64,000 nt of DNA from Cladorhizidae sp. MBARI D1340-BT2 (taxonomy: Eukaryota > Porifera > Demospongiae > Poecilosclerida > Cladorhizidae): the NCBI GenBank assembly GCA_028752905.1, contig JAQNBH010000003.1, positions 33,840,222-33,904,221 on the forward strand, written 5' to 3'. The position numbers were made by a program, and so were the translations under genes. Each line of letters starts with the position of its first letter. Position 1 is the stretch's first letter. The notes below the pieces were generated by a model. That model was not told the origin of the DNA, did not search any database, and was given only the letters and a program-made list of their open reading frames with translations. Below are positions 40,833-54,326 of the stretch, piece after piece.

Positions 40833-41070
40833 AACTAACTCAGAGGCAACCACGTGTCTCCCGTAGTGCCATGAGCTAACTCAGAGGCAACCACATGTCT
40901 CCCGTACAGACCTACTCTCTCACTGGTACCATGAGCTAACTCAGAGGCAACCACATGTCCCCAATACAGACCTACTCTCTCACTGGTGCCATGAGAGGCA
41001 ACCACATGTCTCCCGTACAGACCTACTCTCTCACTGGTGCCATGAGCTAACTCAGAGGCAACCACATGTC
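40833..41070. repeat. Junction segment with a unique 19-bp deletion
   Basis: Between the 2,655-bp and 4,114-bp duplications lies a short transition. Its first monomer reads CACGTGTCTCCCGTAGTGCC: 19 bases between CCGTA and GTGCC are missing at about 40865, leaving a 41-bp monomer. I saw this deletion nowhere else in the window. Two monomers later is one of the six 51-bp monomers (40944-40994). The segment then joins sequence shared with 45.2 kb. Confidence 0.8.
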
Positions 41071-44000
41071 TCCTGTACAGACCAACTCTCTCACTGGTGC
41101 CATGAGCTAACTCAGAGGCAACCACATGTCTCCTGTACAGACCTACTCTCTCACTGGTACCATGAGCTAATTTAGAGGCAACCACATGTCTCCCGTAAGG
41201 CCTACTCTCTCACTGGTGCCATGAGCTAACTCAGAGGCAACCACATGTCTCCTGTACAGACCTACTCTCTCACTGGTGCCACGAGCTAACTCAGAGGCAA
41301 CTGTATGTACATGTCTCCCGTACAGACCTACTCTCTCACTGGTGCCATGAGCTAACTCTGAGGCAACCACATGTCTCCCGTACAGACATACTCTCTCACT
41401 GATGCCATGAGCTAACTCAGAGGCAACCACATGTCTCCCGTACAGACCTACTGTACTCTCTCACTGGTGCCATGAGCTACTGTAACTCAGAGGCAACCAC
41501 ATGTCTCCCGTACAGACCTACTCTCTCACTGGTGCCATGAGCTAACTCCGAGACAACCACATGTCTCCCATTCAGACCTACTGTCCCACTGGTGCCATGA
41601 GCTAACTCAGAGGCAACCACATGTCTCCCGTACAGACCTACTCTCTCACTAGTGCCATGCGCTAACTCAGAGGCAACCACATGTCTCCTGTAGAGACCTA
41701 CTCTCTCACTGGTGCCATGAGTTAACTCAGAGGCAACCACATGTCTCCTGTACATACCTACTCTCTCACTGGTGCCATGAGCAAACTCAGAGGCAACCAC
41801 ATGTCTCCTGTACAGACCTACTCTCTCACTGATACCATGAGCTAACTCAGAGGCAACAACATGTCTCCCATACAGACCTACTCACTGGTGCCATGAGCTA
41901 ACTCAGAGGCAACCACGTGTCTCCCATACAGACCTACTCTCTCACTGGTGCCATGAGCTAACTCAGAAGCAACCACATGTCTCCTGTACAGACCTACTCT
42001 CTCACTGGTGCCATGAGCTAACTCAGAAGCAACCACATGTCTCCTGTACAGACCTACTCTCTCATTGGTACCATAAGCTAACTCAGAGGTAACCACATGT
42101 CTCCCGTAAGGCCTACTCTCTCACTGGTGCCATGAGCTAACTCAGAGGCAACCACATGTCTGCTGGACAGACCTACTCTCTCACTGGTGCCACAAGCTAA
42201 CTCAGAGGCAACCACATGTCTCCCGTACAGACCTACTCTCTCACTGGTGCGATGAGCTAACTCAGAGGCAACCACATGTCTCCCGTACAGACCTACTCTC
42301 TCACTGGTGCCATGAGATAACTCAGAGGCAACCACATGTCTCCCGTACAGACCTACTCTCTCACTGGTGCCATGAGCTAACTCAGAGGCAACCACATGTC
42401 TCCTGTACAGACCTACTCTCTCACTGGTGCCATGAGCTAACTCAGAGGCAACCACATTTCTCCCGTACAGACCTACTCTCTCACTGGTGACATGAGCTAA
42501 CTCAGAGGCAACCACATGTCTCCCATACAGACCTACTCTCTCACTGGTGCCATGAGCTAACTCAGAGTCAACCACATGTCTCCCGTACAGACCTACATGT
42601 ACTCTCTCAATGGTGCCATGAGCTAACTCAGAAGCAACCACATGTCTCCCGTACAGACCTACTCTCTCACTGGTGCCATGATCTAACTCAGATGCAACCA
42701 CATGTCTCCCGTTCAGACCTACTCTCTCACTGGTGCCATGAGCCAACTCAGAGGCAACCACATGTCTCCGGTACAGACCTACTCTCTCACTGGTGCCATG
42801 AGCTAACTCAGAGGCAACCACATGTCTCCCGTACAGACCTACTCTCTCACTGGTGCCATGAGCTAACTCAGAGGCAACCACATGTCTCCCGCACAGACCT
42901 ACTCTCCCACTGGTGCCATGAGCTAACTCGGAGGCAACCACATGTCTCCCATACACAGACCTACTCTCCCACTGGTGCCATGAGCTAACTCAGAGACAAC
43001 CACATGTCTCCCGTTCAGACCTATTCTCTCATTGGTGCCATGAGCTAACTCAGAGGCAACTACATGTCTCCCGTACAGACCTACTCTCTCACTGGTGCCA
43101 TGAGCTAACTCAGAGGCAACCACATGTCTCCCGTACAGACCTACTCTCTCACTGGTGCCATGAGCTAACTCAGAGGCAACCACATGTCTCCTGTACAGAC
43201 CTACATGTACTCACTGGTGCCATGAACTAACTCAGAGGCAACCACGTGCCTCCCATACAGATCTACACTGTCACTGGTGCCATGAGCTAACTCAGAGGCA
43301 ACCACATGTCTCCCGTACAGACCTACTCTCTCACTGATGCCATGAGCTAACTCAGAGGCAACCACATTTCTCCCGTACAGACCTACTCTCTCACTGGTGC
43401 CATGAGCTAACTCAGAGGCAACCACATGTTTCCCGTACAGACCTACTCTCTCACTGGTGCCATGAGCTAACTCAGAGTCAACCACATGTCTCCCGTAAGA
43501 CCTACATGTACTCTCTCACTGGTGCCATGAGCTAACTCAGAGGCAACCACATGTCTCCCGTACAGACCTACTCTCTCACTGGTGCCATGAGCTAACTCAG
43601 AGGCAACCACATGTCTCCCGTTCAGACCTACTCTCTCACTGGTGCCATGAGCTAATTCAGAGGCAACCACATGTCTCCGGTACAGACCTACTCTCTCACT
43701 GGTGCCATGAGCTAATTCAGAGGCAACCATATGTCTCCCGTACAGACCTACTCTCTCACTGGTGCCATGAGCTAACTCAGAGGCAACCACATGTCTCCAG
43801 TACAGACCTACCCTCTCACTGGTGCCATGAGCTAACTTAGAGGCAACAACATGTCTCCCGTACAGACCTACTTCTCACTGGTGCCATGAGCTAACTCAGA
43901 GGCAACCACATGTCTCCCGTACAGACCTACTCTCTCACTGATGCCATGAGCTAACTCAGAGGCAACCACATGTCTCCCGTACAGACCTACTCTCTCACTG

Positions 44001-45184
44001 GTGCCATGCGCTAAGTCAGAGGCAACCACATGTCTCCCGTAGAGACCTACTCCCTCACTGGTACCATGAGCTAACTCAGAGGCAACCACATGTCTCCCGT
44101 ACAGACCTACTCTCTCACTGGTGCCATGAGCTAACTCAAAGGCAACCACATGTCTCCCGTACAGACCTACTCTCTCACTGGTGCCATGAGCTAACTCAGA
44201 GGCAACCACATGTCTCCCGTATAGATCTACTCTCTCACTGGTGCCATGAGCTAACTCAGAGGCAACCAGATGTCTCCCGTACAGACCTACTCTCTCATTG
44301 GTGCCATGAGCTAACTCAGAGGCAACCATATGTCTCCGGTACAGACCTACTCTCTCACTGGTGCCATGAGCTAACTCAGAGGCAACCACATGTCTCCCGC
44401 ACAGACCTACTCTCCCACTGGTGCCATGAGCTAACTCGGAGGCAACCACATGTCTCCCATACACAGACCAACTCTCCCACTGGTGCCATGAGTTAACTCA
44501 GAGACAACCACATGTCTCCCGTTCAGACCTATTCTCTCACTGGTGCCATGAGCTAACTCAGAGGCAACCACATGTCTCCCGTACAGACCTACTCTCTCAC
44601 TGGTGCCATGAGCTTACTCAGAGGCAACCACATGTCTCCCGTACAGACCTACTCTCTCACTGGTGCCATGAGCTAACTCAGAGGCAACCACATGTCTCCT
44701 GTACAGACCTACATGTACTCACTGGTGCCATGAACTAACTCAGAGGCAACCACGTGTCTCCCATACAGACCTATACTGTCACTGGTGCCATGAGCTAACT
44801 CAGAGGCAACCACATGTCTCCCGTACAGACCTACTCTCTCACTGATGCCTTGAGCTAACTCAGAGGCAACCACATGTCTCCCGTACAGACCTACTCTCTC
44901 ACTGGTGCCATGAGCTAACTCAGAGGCAACCACATGTCTCCCGTCCAAACCTACTCTCTCACTGGTGCCATGAGCTAACTCAGAGTCAACCACATGTCTC
45001 CCGTACAGACCTACATGTACTCTCTCACAGGTGCCATGAGCTAACTCAGAGGCAACCACATGTCTCCCGTACAGACCTACTCTCTCACTGGTGCCATGAG
45101 CTAACTCAGAGGCAACCACATGTCTCCCGTTCAGACCTACTCTCTCCCTGGTGCCATGAGCTAACTCAGAGGCAACCACATGTC
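41071..45184. repeat. 4,114-bp duplicated block, copy 1
   Basis: This is followed head to tail by 45185-49238. Paired markers at offset 4,114 are CCCGTAAGGCC (41192 and 45306), the 6-bp insertion GGCAACTGTATGTACATG (41297 and 45411), the 70-bp double-insertion monomer (41420 and 45534), a second CCCGTAAGGCC (42103 and 46217) and TCTGCTGGACAG (42159 and 46273). C-type order follows from about 42.1 kb, with CCCATACACAG at 42948 and 44457. The left edge pairs an ACCAACTC monomer at 41081 with 45195. Confidence 0.88.
41420..41489. repeat. 70-bp monomer with two 5-bp CTGTA insertions
   Basis: This monomer carries CTGTA after ACCTA and again CTGTA after AGCTA, so it is 10 bp longer than the rest. 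Equivalent monomers are at 45534-45603, 57523-57592 and 60830-60899; in the last the second insertion reads CTTTA. Both insertion points follow the trinucleotide CTA. Having the same short insert at two different sites of one monomer is unlikely by independent slippage and suggests a shared copying mechanism or a local template. Confidence 0.92.
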
Positions 45185-48100
45185 TCCGGTACAGACCAAC
45201 TCTCTCACTGGTGCCATGAGCTAACTCAGAGGCAACCACATGTCTCCTGTACAGACCTACTCTCTCACTGGTACCATGAGCTAATTTAGAGGCAACCACA
45301 TGTCTCCCGTAAGGCCTACTCTCTCACTGGTGCCATGAGCTAACTCAGAGGCAACCACATGTCTCCTGTACAGACCTACTCTCTCACTGGTGCCACGAGC
45401 TAACTCAGAGGCAACTGTATGTACATGTCTCCCGTACAGACCTACTCTCTCACTGGTGCCATGAGCTAACTCTGAGGCAACTACATGTCTCCCGTACAGA
45501 CATACTCCCTCACTGATGCCATGAGCTAACTCAGAGGCAACCACATGTCTCCCGTACAGACCTACTGTACTCTCTCACTGGTGCCATGAGCTACTGTAAC
45601 TCAGAGGCAACCACATGTCTCCCGTACAGACCTACTCTCTCACTGGTGCCATGAGCTAACTCCGAGACAACCACATGTCTCCCGTTCAGACCTACTGTCC
45701 CACTGGTGCCATGAGCTAACTCAGAGGCAACCACATGTCTCCCGTACAGACCTACTCTCTCACTGGTGCCATGCGCTAACTCAGAGGCAACCACATGTCT
45801 CCTGTAGAGACCTACTCTCTCACTGGTGCCATGAGCTAACTCAGAGGCAACCACATGTCTCCTGTACATACCTACTCTCTCACTGGTGCCATGAGCTTAC
45901 TCAGAGGCAACCACATGTCTCCTGTACAGACCTACTCTCTCACTGATACCATGAGCTAACTCAGAGGCAACAACATGTCTCCCATACAGACCTACTCACT
46001 GGTGCCATGAGTTAACTCAGAGGCAACCACGTGTCTCCCATACAGACCTACTCTCTCACTGGTGCCATGAGCTAACTCAGAAGCAACCAAATGTCTCCTG
46101 TACAGACCTACTCTCTCACTGGTGCCATGAGCTAACTCAGAAGCAACCACATGTCTCCTGTACAGACCTACTCTCTCATTGGTACCATAAGCTAACTCAG
46201 AGGTAACCACATGTCTCCCGTAAGGCCTACTCTCTCACTAGTGCCATGAGCTAACTCAGAGGCAACCACATGTCTGCTGGACAGACCTACTCTCTCACTG
46301 GTGCCACAAGCTAACTCAGAGGCAACCACATGTCTCCCGTACAGACCTACTCTCTCACTGGTGCGATGAGCTAACTCAGAGGCAACCACATGTCTCCCGT
46401 ACAGACCTACTCTCTCACTGGTGCCATTAGATAACTCAGAGGCAACCACATGTCTCCCGTACAGACCTACTCTCTCACTGGTGCCATGAGCTAACTCAGA
46501 GGCAACCACATGTCTCCCGTACAGACCTACTCTCTCACTGGTGCCATGAGCTAACTCAGAGGCAACCACATTTCTCCCGTACAGACCTACTCTCTCACTG
46601 GTGACATGAGCTAACTCAGAGGCAACCACATGTCTCCCATACAGACCTACTCTCTCACTGGTGCCATGAGCTAACTCAGAGTCAACCACATGTCTCCCGT
46701 ACAGACCTACATGTACTCTCTCAATGGTGCCATGAGCTAACTCAGAAGCAACCACATGTCTCCCGTACAGACCTACTCTCTCACTGGTGCCATGATCTAA
46801 CTCAGATGCAACCACATGTCTCCCGTTCAGACCTACTCTCTCACTGGTGCCATGAGCTAACTCAGAGGCAACCACATGTCTCCGGTACTGACCTACTCTC
46901 TCACTGGTGCCATGAGCTAACTCAGAGGCAACCACATGTCTCCCGTACAGACCTACTCTCTCACTGGTGCCATGAGCTAACTCAGAGGCAACCACATGTC
47001 TCCCGCACAGACCTACTCTCCCACTGGTGCCATGAGCTAACTCGGAGGCAACCACATGTCTCCCATACACAGACCTACTCTCCCACTGGTGCCATGAGCT
47101 AACTCAGAGGCAACCACATGTCTCCCGTTCAGACCTATTCTCTCACTGGTGCCATGAGCTAACTCAGAGGCAACCACATGTCTCCCGTACAGACCTACTC
47201 TCTCACTGGTGCCATGAGCTAACTCAGAGGCAACCACATGTCTCCCATACAGACCTACTCTCTCACTGGTGCCATGAGCTAACTCAGAGGCAACCACATG
47301 TCTCCTGTACAGACCTACATGTACTCACTGGTGCCATGAACTAACTCAGAGGCAACCACGTGCCTCCCATACAGACCTACACTGTCACTGGTGCCATGAG
47401 CTAACTCAGAGGCAACCACATGTCTCCCGTACAGACCTACTCTCTCACTGATGCCATGAGCTAACTCAGAGGCAACCACATTTCTCCCGTACAGACCTAC
47501 TCTCTCACTGGTGCCATGAGCTAACTCAGAGGCAACCACATGTCTCCCGTACAGACCTACTCTCTCACTGGTGCCATGAGCTAACTCAGAGTCAACCACA
47601 TGTCTCCCGTAAGACCTACATGTACTCTCTCACTGGTGCCATGAGCTAACTCAGAGGCAACCACATGTCTCCCGTACAGACCTACTCTCTCACTGGTGCC
47701 ATGAGCTAACTCAGAGGCAACCACATGTCTCCCGTTCAGACCTACTCTCTCACTGGTGCCATGAGCTAATTTAGAGGCAACCACATGTCTCCGGTACAGA
47801 CCTACTCTCTCACTGGTGCCATGAGCTAATTCAGAGGCAACCATATGTCTCCCGTACAGACCTACTCTCTCACTGGTGCCATGAGCTAACTCAGAGGCAA
47901 CCACATGTCTCCAGTACAGACCTACCCTCTCACTGGTGCCATGAGCTAACTCAGAGGCAACAACATGTCTCCCGTACAGACCTACTTCTCACTGGTGCCA
48001 TGAGCTAACTCAGAGGCAACCACATGTCTCCCGTACAGACCTACTCTCTCACTGGTGCCATGAGCTAACTCAGAGGCAACCACATGTCTCCCGTACAGAC

Positions 48101-49238
48101 CTACTCTCTCACTGGTGCCATGCGCTAAGTCAGAGGCAACCACATGTCTCCCGTAATGACCTACTCCCTCACTGGTACCATGAGCTAACTCAGAGGCAAC
48201 CACATGTCTCCCGTACAGACCTACTCTCTCACGGGTGCCATGAGCTAACTCAGAGGCAACCACATGTCTCCCGTATAGATCTACTCTCTCACTGGTGCCA
48301 TGAGCTAACTCAGAGGCAACCAGATGTCTCCCGTACAGACCTACTCTCTCATTGGTGCCATGAGCTAACTCAGAGGCAACCATATGTCTCCGGTACAGAC
48401 CTACTCTCTCACTGGTGCCATGAGCTAACTCAGAGGCAACCACATGTCTCCCGCACAGACCTACTCTCCCACTGGTGCCATGAGCTAACTCGGAGGCAAC
48501 CACATGTCTCCCATACACAGACCAACTCTCCCACTGGTGCCATGAGTTAACTCAGAGACAACCACATGTCTCCCGTTCAGACCTATTCTCTCACTGGTGC
48601 CATGAGCTAACTCAGAGGCAACCACATGTCTCCCGTACAGACCTACTCTCTCACTGGTGCCATGAGCTTACTCAGAGGCAACCACATGTCTCCCGTACAG
48701 ACCTACTCTCTCACTGGTGCCATGAGCTAACTCAGAGGCAACCACATGTCTCCTGTACAGACCTACATGTACTCACTGGTGCCATGAACTAACTCAGAGG
48801 CAACCACGTGTCTCCCATACAGACCTACACTGTCACTGGTGCCATGAGCTAACTCAGAGGCAACCACATGTCTCCCGTACAGACCTACTCTCTCACTGAT
48901 GCCTTGAGCTAACTCAGAGGCAACCACATGTCTCCCGTACAGACCTACTCTCTCACTGGTGCCATGAGCTAACTCAGAGGCAACCACATGTCTCCCGTAC
49001 AGACCTACTCTCTCACTGGTGCCATGAGCTAACTCAGAGTCAACCACATGTCTCCCGTACAGACCTACATGTACTCTCTCACAGGTGCCATGAGCTAACT
49101 CAGAGGCAACCACATGTCTCCCGTACAGACCTACTCTCTCACTGGTGCCATGAGCTAACTCAGAGGCAACCACATGTCTCCCGTTCAGACCTACTCTCTC
49201 ACTGGTGCCATGAGCTAACTCAGAGGCAACCACATGTC
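45185..49238. repeat. 4,114-bp duplicated block, copy 2 (one monomer shorter)
   Basis: The offset to copy 1 is 4,114 up to about 48240 and 4,054 after it. The lost 60 bp is one whole monomer, the CTCAAAGGC copy seen near 44135. Private substitutions include GGGTGCC near 48235, CCCGTAATGACC near 48154 and CTCCGTTCAG near 45681. Loss of exactly one monomer is the typical result of slippage or unequal exchange. Confidence 0.88.
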
Positions 49239-51825
49239 TCCGGTACAGACCTACTCTCTCACTGGTGCCATGAGCTAACTCAGAGGCAACCACATGTCTC
49301 CCGTACAGACCTACTCTCTCACTGGTGCCATGAGCTAACTCAGAGGCAACCACATGTCTCCAGTACAGACCTACTCTCTCACTGGTGCCATGAGCTAACT
49401 CAGAGGTAACCACATGTCTCCCGTACAGACCTACTTCTTACTGGTGCCATGAGCTAACTCAGAGGCAACCACATGTCTCCCGTACAGACCTACTCTCTCA
49501 CTGGTGCCATGCGCTAACTCAGAGGCAACCACATGTCTTCCGTAGAGACCTACTCTCTCACTAGTACCATGAGCTAACTCAGAGGCAACCACATGTCTCC
49601 TGTACAGACCTACTCTCTCACTGGTGCCATGAGTTAGCTCAGAGGCAACCACATGTCTCCCGTACAGACCTACTCTCTCACTGGTACCATGAGCTAACTC
49701 AGAGGCAACCACATGTCTCCCGTACAGACCTACTCTCTCATTGGTGCCATGCGCTAACTCAGATTCAACCACATGTCTCCCGTACAGACCTACTCCCTCA
49801 CTGGTGCCATGAGCTAACTCAGAGGCAACCACAAGTCTCCAGTACAGACCTACTCTCTCACTGGTGCCATGAGCTAACTCAGAGGCAACCACATGTCTCC
49901 CGTACAGACCTACTCTCTCATTGGTGCCATGAGCTAACTCAGAGGCAACCACATGTCTCCCGTACAGACCTACTCTCTTAATGGTGCCATGAGCTATCTC
50001 AGAGGCAACCACATGTCTCCCGTACAGACCTACTCTCTCACTGGTGCCATGAGCTAACTCAGAGGCAACCACATGTCTCCCGTACAGACCTACTCTCTCA
50101 CTGTTGCCATGAGCTAACTCAGAGGCAACCACATTTCTCCCGTACAGACCTACTCTCTCACTGGTGACATAAGCTAACTCAGAGGCAACCACATGTCTCC
50201 CGCACAGACCTACTCTCTCACTGGTGCCATGAGCTAACTCAGAGTCAACCACATGTCTCCCGTACAGACTTACATGTACTCTCTCACTGGTGCCATGAGC
50301 TAACTCAGAGGCAACCACATGTCTCCCGTACAGACCTACTCTCTCACTGGTGCCTTGAGCTAACTCAGATGCAACCACATGTCTCCCGTTCAGACCTACT
50401 CTCTCACTGGTGCCATGAGCTAACTCAGAGGCAACCACATGTCTCCGGTACAGACCTACTCTCTCACTGGTGCCATGAGCTAACTCAGAGGCAACCACAT
50501 GTCTCCCGTACAGACCTACTCTCTCACTGGTGCCATGAGCTAACTCAGAGGCAACCACTTGTCTCCCGCACAGACCTACTCTCCCACTGGTGCCATGAGC
50601 TAACTCGGAGGCAACCACATGTCTCCCATACACAGACCTACTCTCCCACTGATGCCATGAGCTAACTCAGAGACAACCACATGTCTCCCGTTCAGACCTA
50701 TTCTCTCACTGGTGCCATGAGCTAACTCAGAGGCAACCACATGTCTCCCGTACAGACCTACTCTCTCACTGGTGCCATGAGCTAACTCAGAGGCAACAAC
50801 ATGTCTCCCGTACAGACCTACTCTCTCACTGGTGCCATGAGCTAACTCAGAGGCAACCACATGTCTCCTGTACAGACCTACATGTACTCACTGGTGCCAT
50901 GAACTAACTCAGAGGCAATCACGTGCCTCCCATACAGACCTACACTGTCATTGTTGCCATGAGCTAACTCAGAGGCAACCACATGTCTCCCGTACAGACC
51001 TACTCTCTCACTGATGCCATGAGCTAACTCAGAGGCAACCACATTTCTCCCGTACAGACCTACTCTCTCACTGGTGCCATGAGCTAACTCAGAGGCAACC
51101 ACATGTCTCCCGTACAGACCTACTCTCTCACTGGTGCCATGAGCTAACTCAGAGTCAACCACATGTCTCCCGTAAGACCTACATGTACTCTCTCACTGGT
51201 GCCATGAGCTAACTCAGAGGCAACCACATGTCTCCCGTACAGACCTACTCTCTCACTGGTGCCATGAGCTAACTCAGAGGCAACCACATGTCTCCCATTC
51301 AGACCTACTCTCTCACTGGTGCCATGAGTTAACTCAGAGGCAACCACATGTCTCCGGTACAGACCTACTCTCTCACTGGTGCCATGAGCTAATTCAGAGG
51401 CAACCACATGTCTCCCGTACAGACCTACTCTCTCACTGGTGCCATGAGCTAACTCAGAGGCAACCACATGTCTCCAGTACAGACCTACTCTCTCACTGGT
51501 GCCATGAGCTAACTCAGAGGCAACAACATGTCTCCCGTACAGACCTACTTCTCACTGGTGCCATGAGCTAACTCAGAGGCAACCACATGTCTCCCGTACA
51601 GATCTACTCTCTCACTGGTGCCATGAGCTAACTCAGAGGCAACCACATGTCTCCCGTACAGACCTACTCTCTCACTGGTGCCATGCGCTAACTCAGAGGC
51701 AACCACATGTCTCCCGTAGAGACCTACTCTCTCACAGGTACCATGAGCTAACTCAGAGGCAACCACATGTCTCCCGTACAGACCTACTCTCTCACTGGTG
51801 CCATGAGCTAACTCAAAGGCAACCA
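49239..51825. repeat. Mosaic C- and D-type stretch
   Basis: The first part (about 49440-50060) follows the order of 36120-36740, with GCGCTAACTCAGATTC (near 49750) and a CTTCCGTAGAGACC monomer (49535). It then passes into C-type order with CACATTTCTCCC (50131), CCTACATGTACTCTC (50271), CCCATACACAG (50625), CACGTGCCTCCC (50930) and CCGTAAGACC (51168). This is a join of two block types and is matched by neither parent throughout. It also holds the longest stop-free - strand frame of the window (49431-50633), which I do not regard as a gene. Confidence 0.7.
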
Positions 51826-52640
51826 AATGTCTCCCATACAGACCTACTCTCTCACTGGTGCCATGAGCTAACTCAGAGGCAACAACATGTCTCCCGTATA
51901 GATCTACTCTCTCACTGGTGCCATGAGCTAACTCAGAGGCAACCAGATGTCTCCCGTACAGACCTACTCTCTCATTGGTGCCATGAGCTAACTTAGAGGC
52001 AACCATATGTCTCCGGTACAGACCTACTCTCTCACTGGTGCCATGAGCTAACTCAGAGGCAACCACATGTCTCCCGCAGAGACCTACTCTCCCACTGGTG
52101 CCATGAGCTAACTCGGAGGCAATCACATGTCTCCCATACACAGACCAACTCTCCCACTGGTGCCATGAGTTAACTCAGAGACAACCACATGTCTCCCGTT
52201 CAGACCTATTCTCTCACTGGTGCCATGAGCTAACTCAGAGGCAACCACATGTCTCCCGTACAGACCTACTCTCTCACTGGTGCCATGAGCTTACTCAGAG
52301 GCAACCACATGTCTCCCGTACAGACCTACTCTCTCACTGGTGCCATGAGCTAACTCAGAGGCAACCACATGTCTCCTGTACAGACCTACATGTACTCACT
52401 GGTGCCATGAACTAACTCAGAGGCAACCACGTGTCTCCCATACAGACCTACACTGTCACTGGTGCCATGAGCTAACTCAGAGGCAACCATATGTCTCCCG
52501 TACAGACCTACTCTCTCACTGACGCCATGAGCTAACTCAGAGGCAACCACATGTGTACGTACAGACCTACTCTCTCACTGGTGCCATGAGCTAACTCAGA
52601 GGCAACCACATGTCTCCCGTACAGACCTACTCTCTCACTG
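51826..52640. repeat. 1,686-bp spaced duplication, copy 1
   Basis: This matches 53512-54326 at offset 1,686. Shared rare features are CCGTATAGATC (near 51895), CCCGCAGAGACC (near 52074), CCCATACACAG (52134), the +2 form CCTACATGTACTCACTGG (52385) and a monomer with a 1-bp deletion reading ATGTGTACGTACAG (52551). That last monomer is found only at these two places, which makes the pairing secure. Confidence 0.85.
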
Positions 52641-53511
52641 GTGCCATGAGCTAACTCAGAGTCAACCACATGTCTCCCGTACAGACCTATGTATTCTCTC
52701 ACTGGTGCCATGAGCTAACTCAGAGGCAACCACATGTCTCCCGTACAGACCTACTCTCTCACTGGTGCCATGAGCTAACTCAGAGGCAACCACATGTCTC
52801 CCGTTCAGACCTACTCTCTCACTGGTGCCATGAGCTAACTCAGAGGCAACCACATGTCTCCGGTACAGACCTACTCTCTAACTGGTGCCATGAGCTAACT
52901 CAGAGGCAACCACATGTCTCCCGTACAGACCTACTCTCTCACTGGTGCCATGAGCTAACTCAGAGGCAACCACATGTCTCCATTACAGACCTACTCTCTC
53001 ACTGGTGCCATGAGCTAACACAGAGGTAACCACATGTCTCCCGTACAGACCTACTTCTCACTGGTGCCATGAGCTAACTCAGAGGCAACCACATGTCTCA
53101 CGTACAGACCTACTCTCTCACTGGTACCATGCGCTAACTCAGAGGCAACCACATGTCTTCCGTAGATACCTACTCTCTCACTAGTACCATGAGCTAACTC
53201 AGAGGCAACCACATGTCTCCTGTACAGACCTACTCTCTCACTGGTACCATGAGCTAACTCAGAGGCAACCACATGTCTCCCGTACAGACCTACTCTCTCA
53301 CTGGTGCCATGAGCTAACTCAGAGGCAACCACATGTCTCCCGTACAGACCTACTCTCTCACTGGTGTCATGAGCTAACTCAGAGGCAACCACATGTCTCC
53401 CGTACAGACCTACTCTCTCACTGGTGCCATGAGCTAACTCAGAGGCAACCACATGTCTCCCGTACAGACCTACTCTCTCACTGGTGCCATGAACTAACTC
53501 AGAGGCAACCA
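52641..53511. repeat. Spacer between the 1,686-bp copies
   Basis: This is about fourteen monomers with no unique sequence. It includes a TGTA insertion form CCTATGTATTCTC (52685), CCTACTTCTCACTGG (53050) and CTTCCGTAGATACC (53157). The stretch 53280-53500 is close to consensus. Its order resembles the start of the 55.9-kb block rather than the C-type neighbours, so it was probably brought in by a separate exchange. Confidence 0.65.
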
Positions 53512-54326
53512 CATGTCTCCCATACAGACCTACTCTCTCACTGGTGCCATGAGCTAACTCAGAGGCAACCACATGTCTCCCGTATAGATCTACTCTCTCA
53601 CTGGTGCCATGAGCTAACTCAGAGGCAACCAGATGTCTCCCGTACAGACCTACTCTCTCATTGGTGCCATGAGCTAACTTAGAGGCAACCATATGTCTCC
53701 GGTACAGACCTACTCTCTCACTGGTGCCATGAGCTAACTCAGAGGCAACCACATGTCTCCCGCAGAGACCTACTCTCCCACTGGTGCCATGAGCTAACTC
53801 GGAGGCAATCACATGTCTCCCATACACAGACCAACTCTCCCACTGGTGCCATGAGTTGACTCAGAGACAACCACATGTCTCCCATTCAGACCTATTCTCT
53901 CACTGGTGCCATGAGCTAACTCAGAGGCAACCACATGTCTCCCGTACAGACCTACTCTCTCACTGGTGCCATGAGCTTACTCAGAGGCAACCACATGTCT
54001 CCCGTACAGACCTACTCTCTCACTGGTGCCATGAGCTAACTCAGAGGCAACCACATGTCTCCTGTACAGACCTACATGTACTCACTGGTGCCATGAACTA
54101 ACTCAGAGGCAACCACGTGTCTCCCATACAGACCTACACTGTCACTGGTGCCATGAGGTAACTCAGAGGCAACCACATGTTTCCCGTACAGACCTACTCT
54201 CTCACTGATGCCATGAGCTAACTCAGAGGCAACCACATGTGTACGTACAGACCTACTCTCTCACTGGTGCCATGAGCTAACTCAGAGGCAACCACATGTC
54301 TCCCGTACAGACCTACTCTCTCACAG
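53512..54326. repeat. 1,686-bp spaced duplication, copy 2
   Basis: This second copy has ATGTGTACGTACAG at 54237 and CCCATACACAG at 53820. Differences from the first copy include CATGAGTTGACTC near 53857 (TTAAC in copy 1) and CATGAGGTAAC near 54155. Beyond about 54326 the two contexts part: copy 1 continues to a TGTATTCTC monomer, copy 2 to a CACAGGTGCC monomer. Confidence 0.85.

Noticed and set aside
49431..50633. Longest open frame (- strand, about 400 codons) as a repeat-protein gene
   Set aside because: The frame consists only of 20-residue satellite repeats, starts at a chance ATG made by the CCCATACACAG variant, has no unique N- or C-terminal part, and the same frame is broken elsewhere by 1-, 2-, 4-, 5- and 7-base indels. 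The opposite strand is also open.
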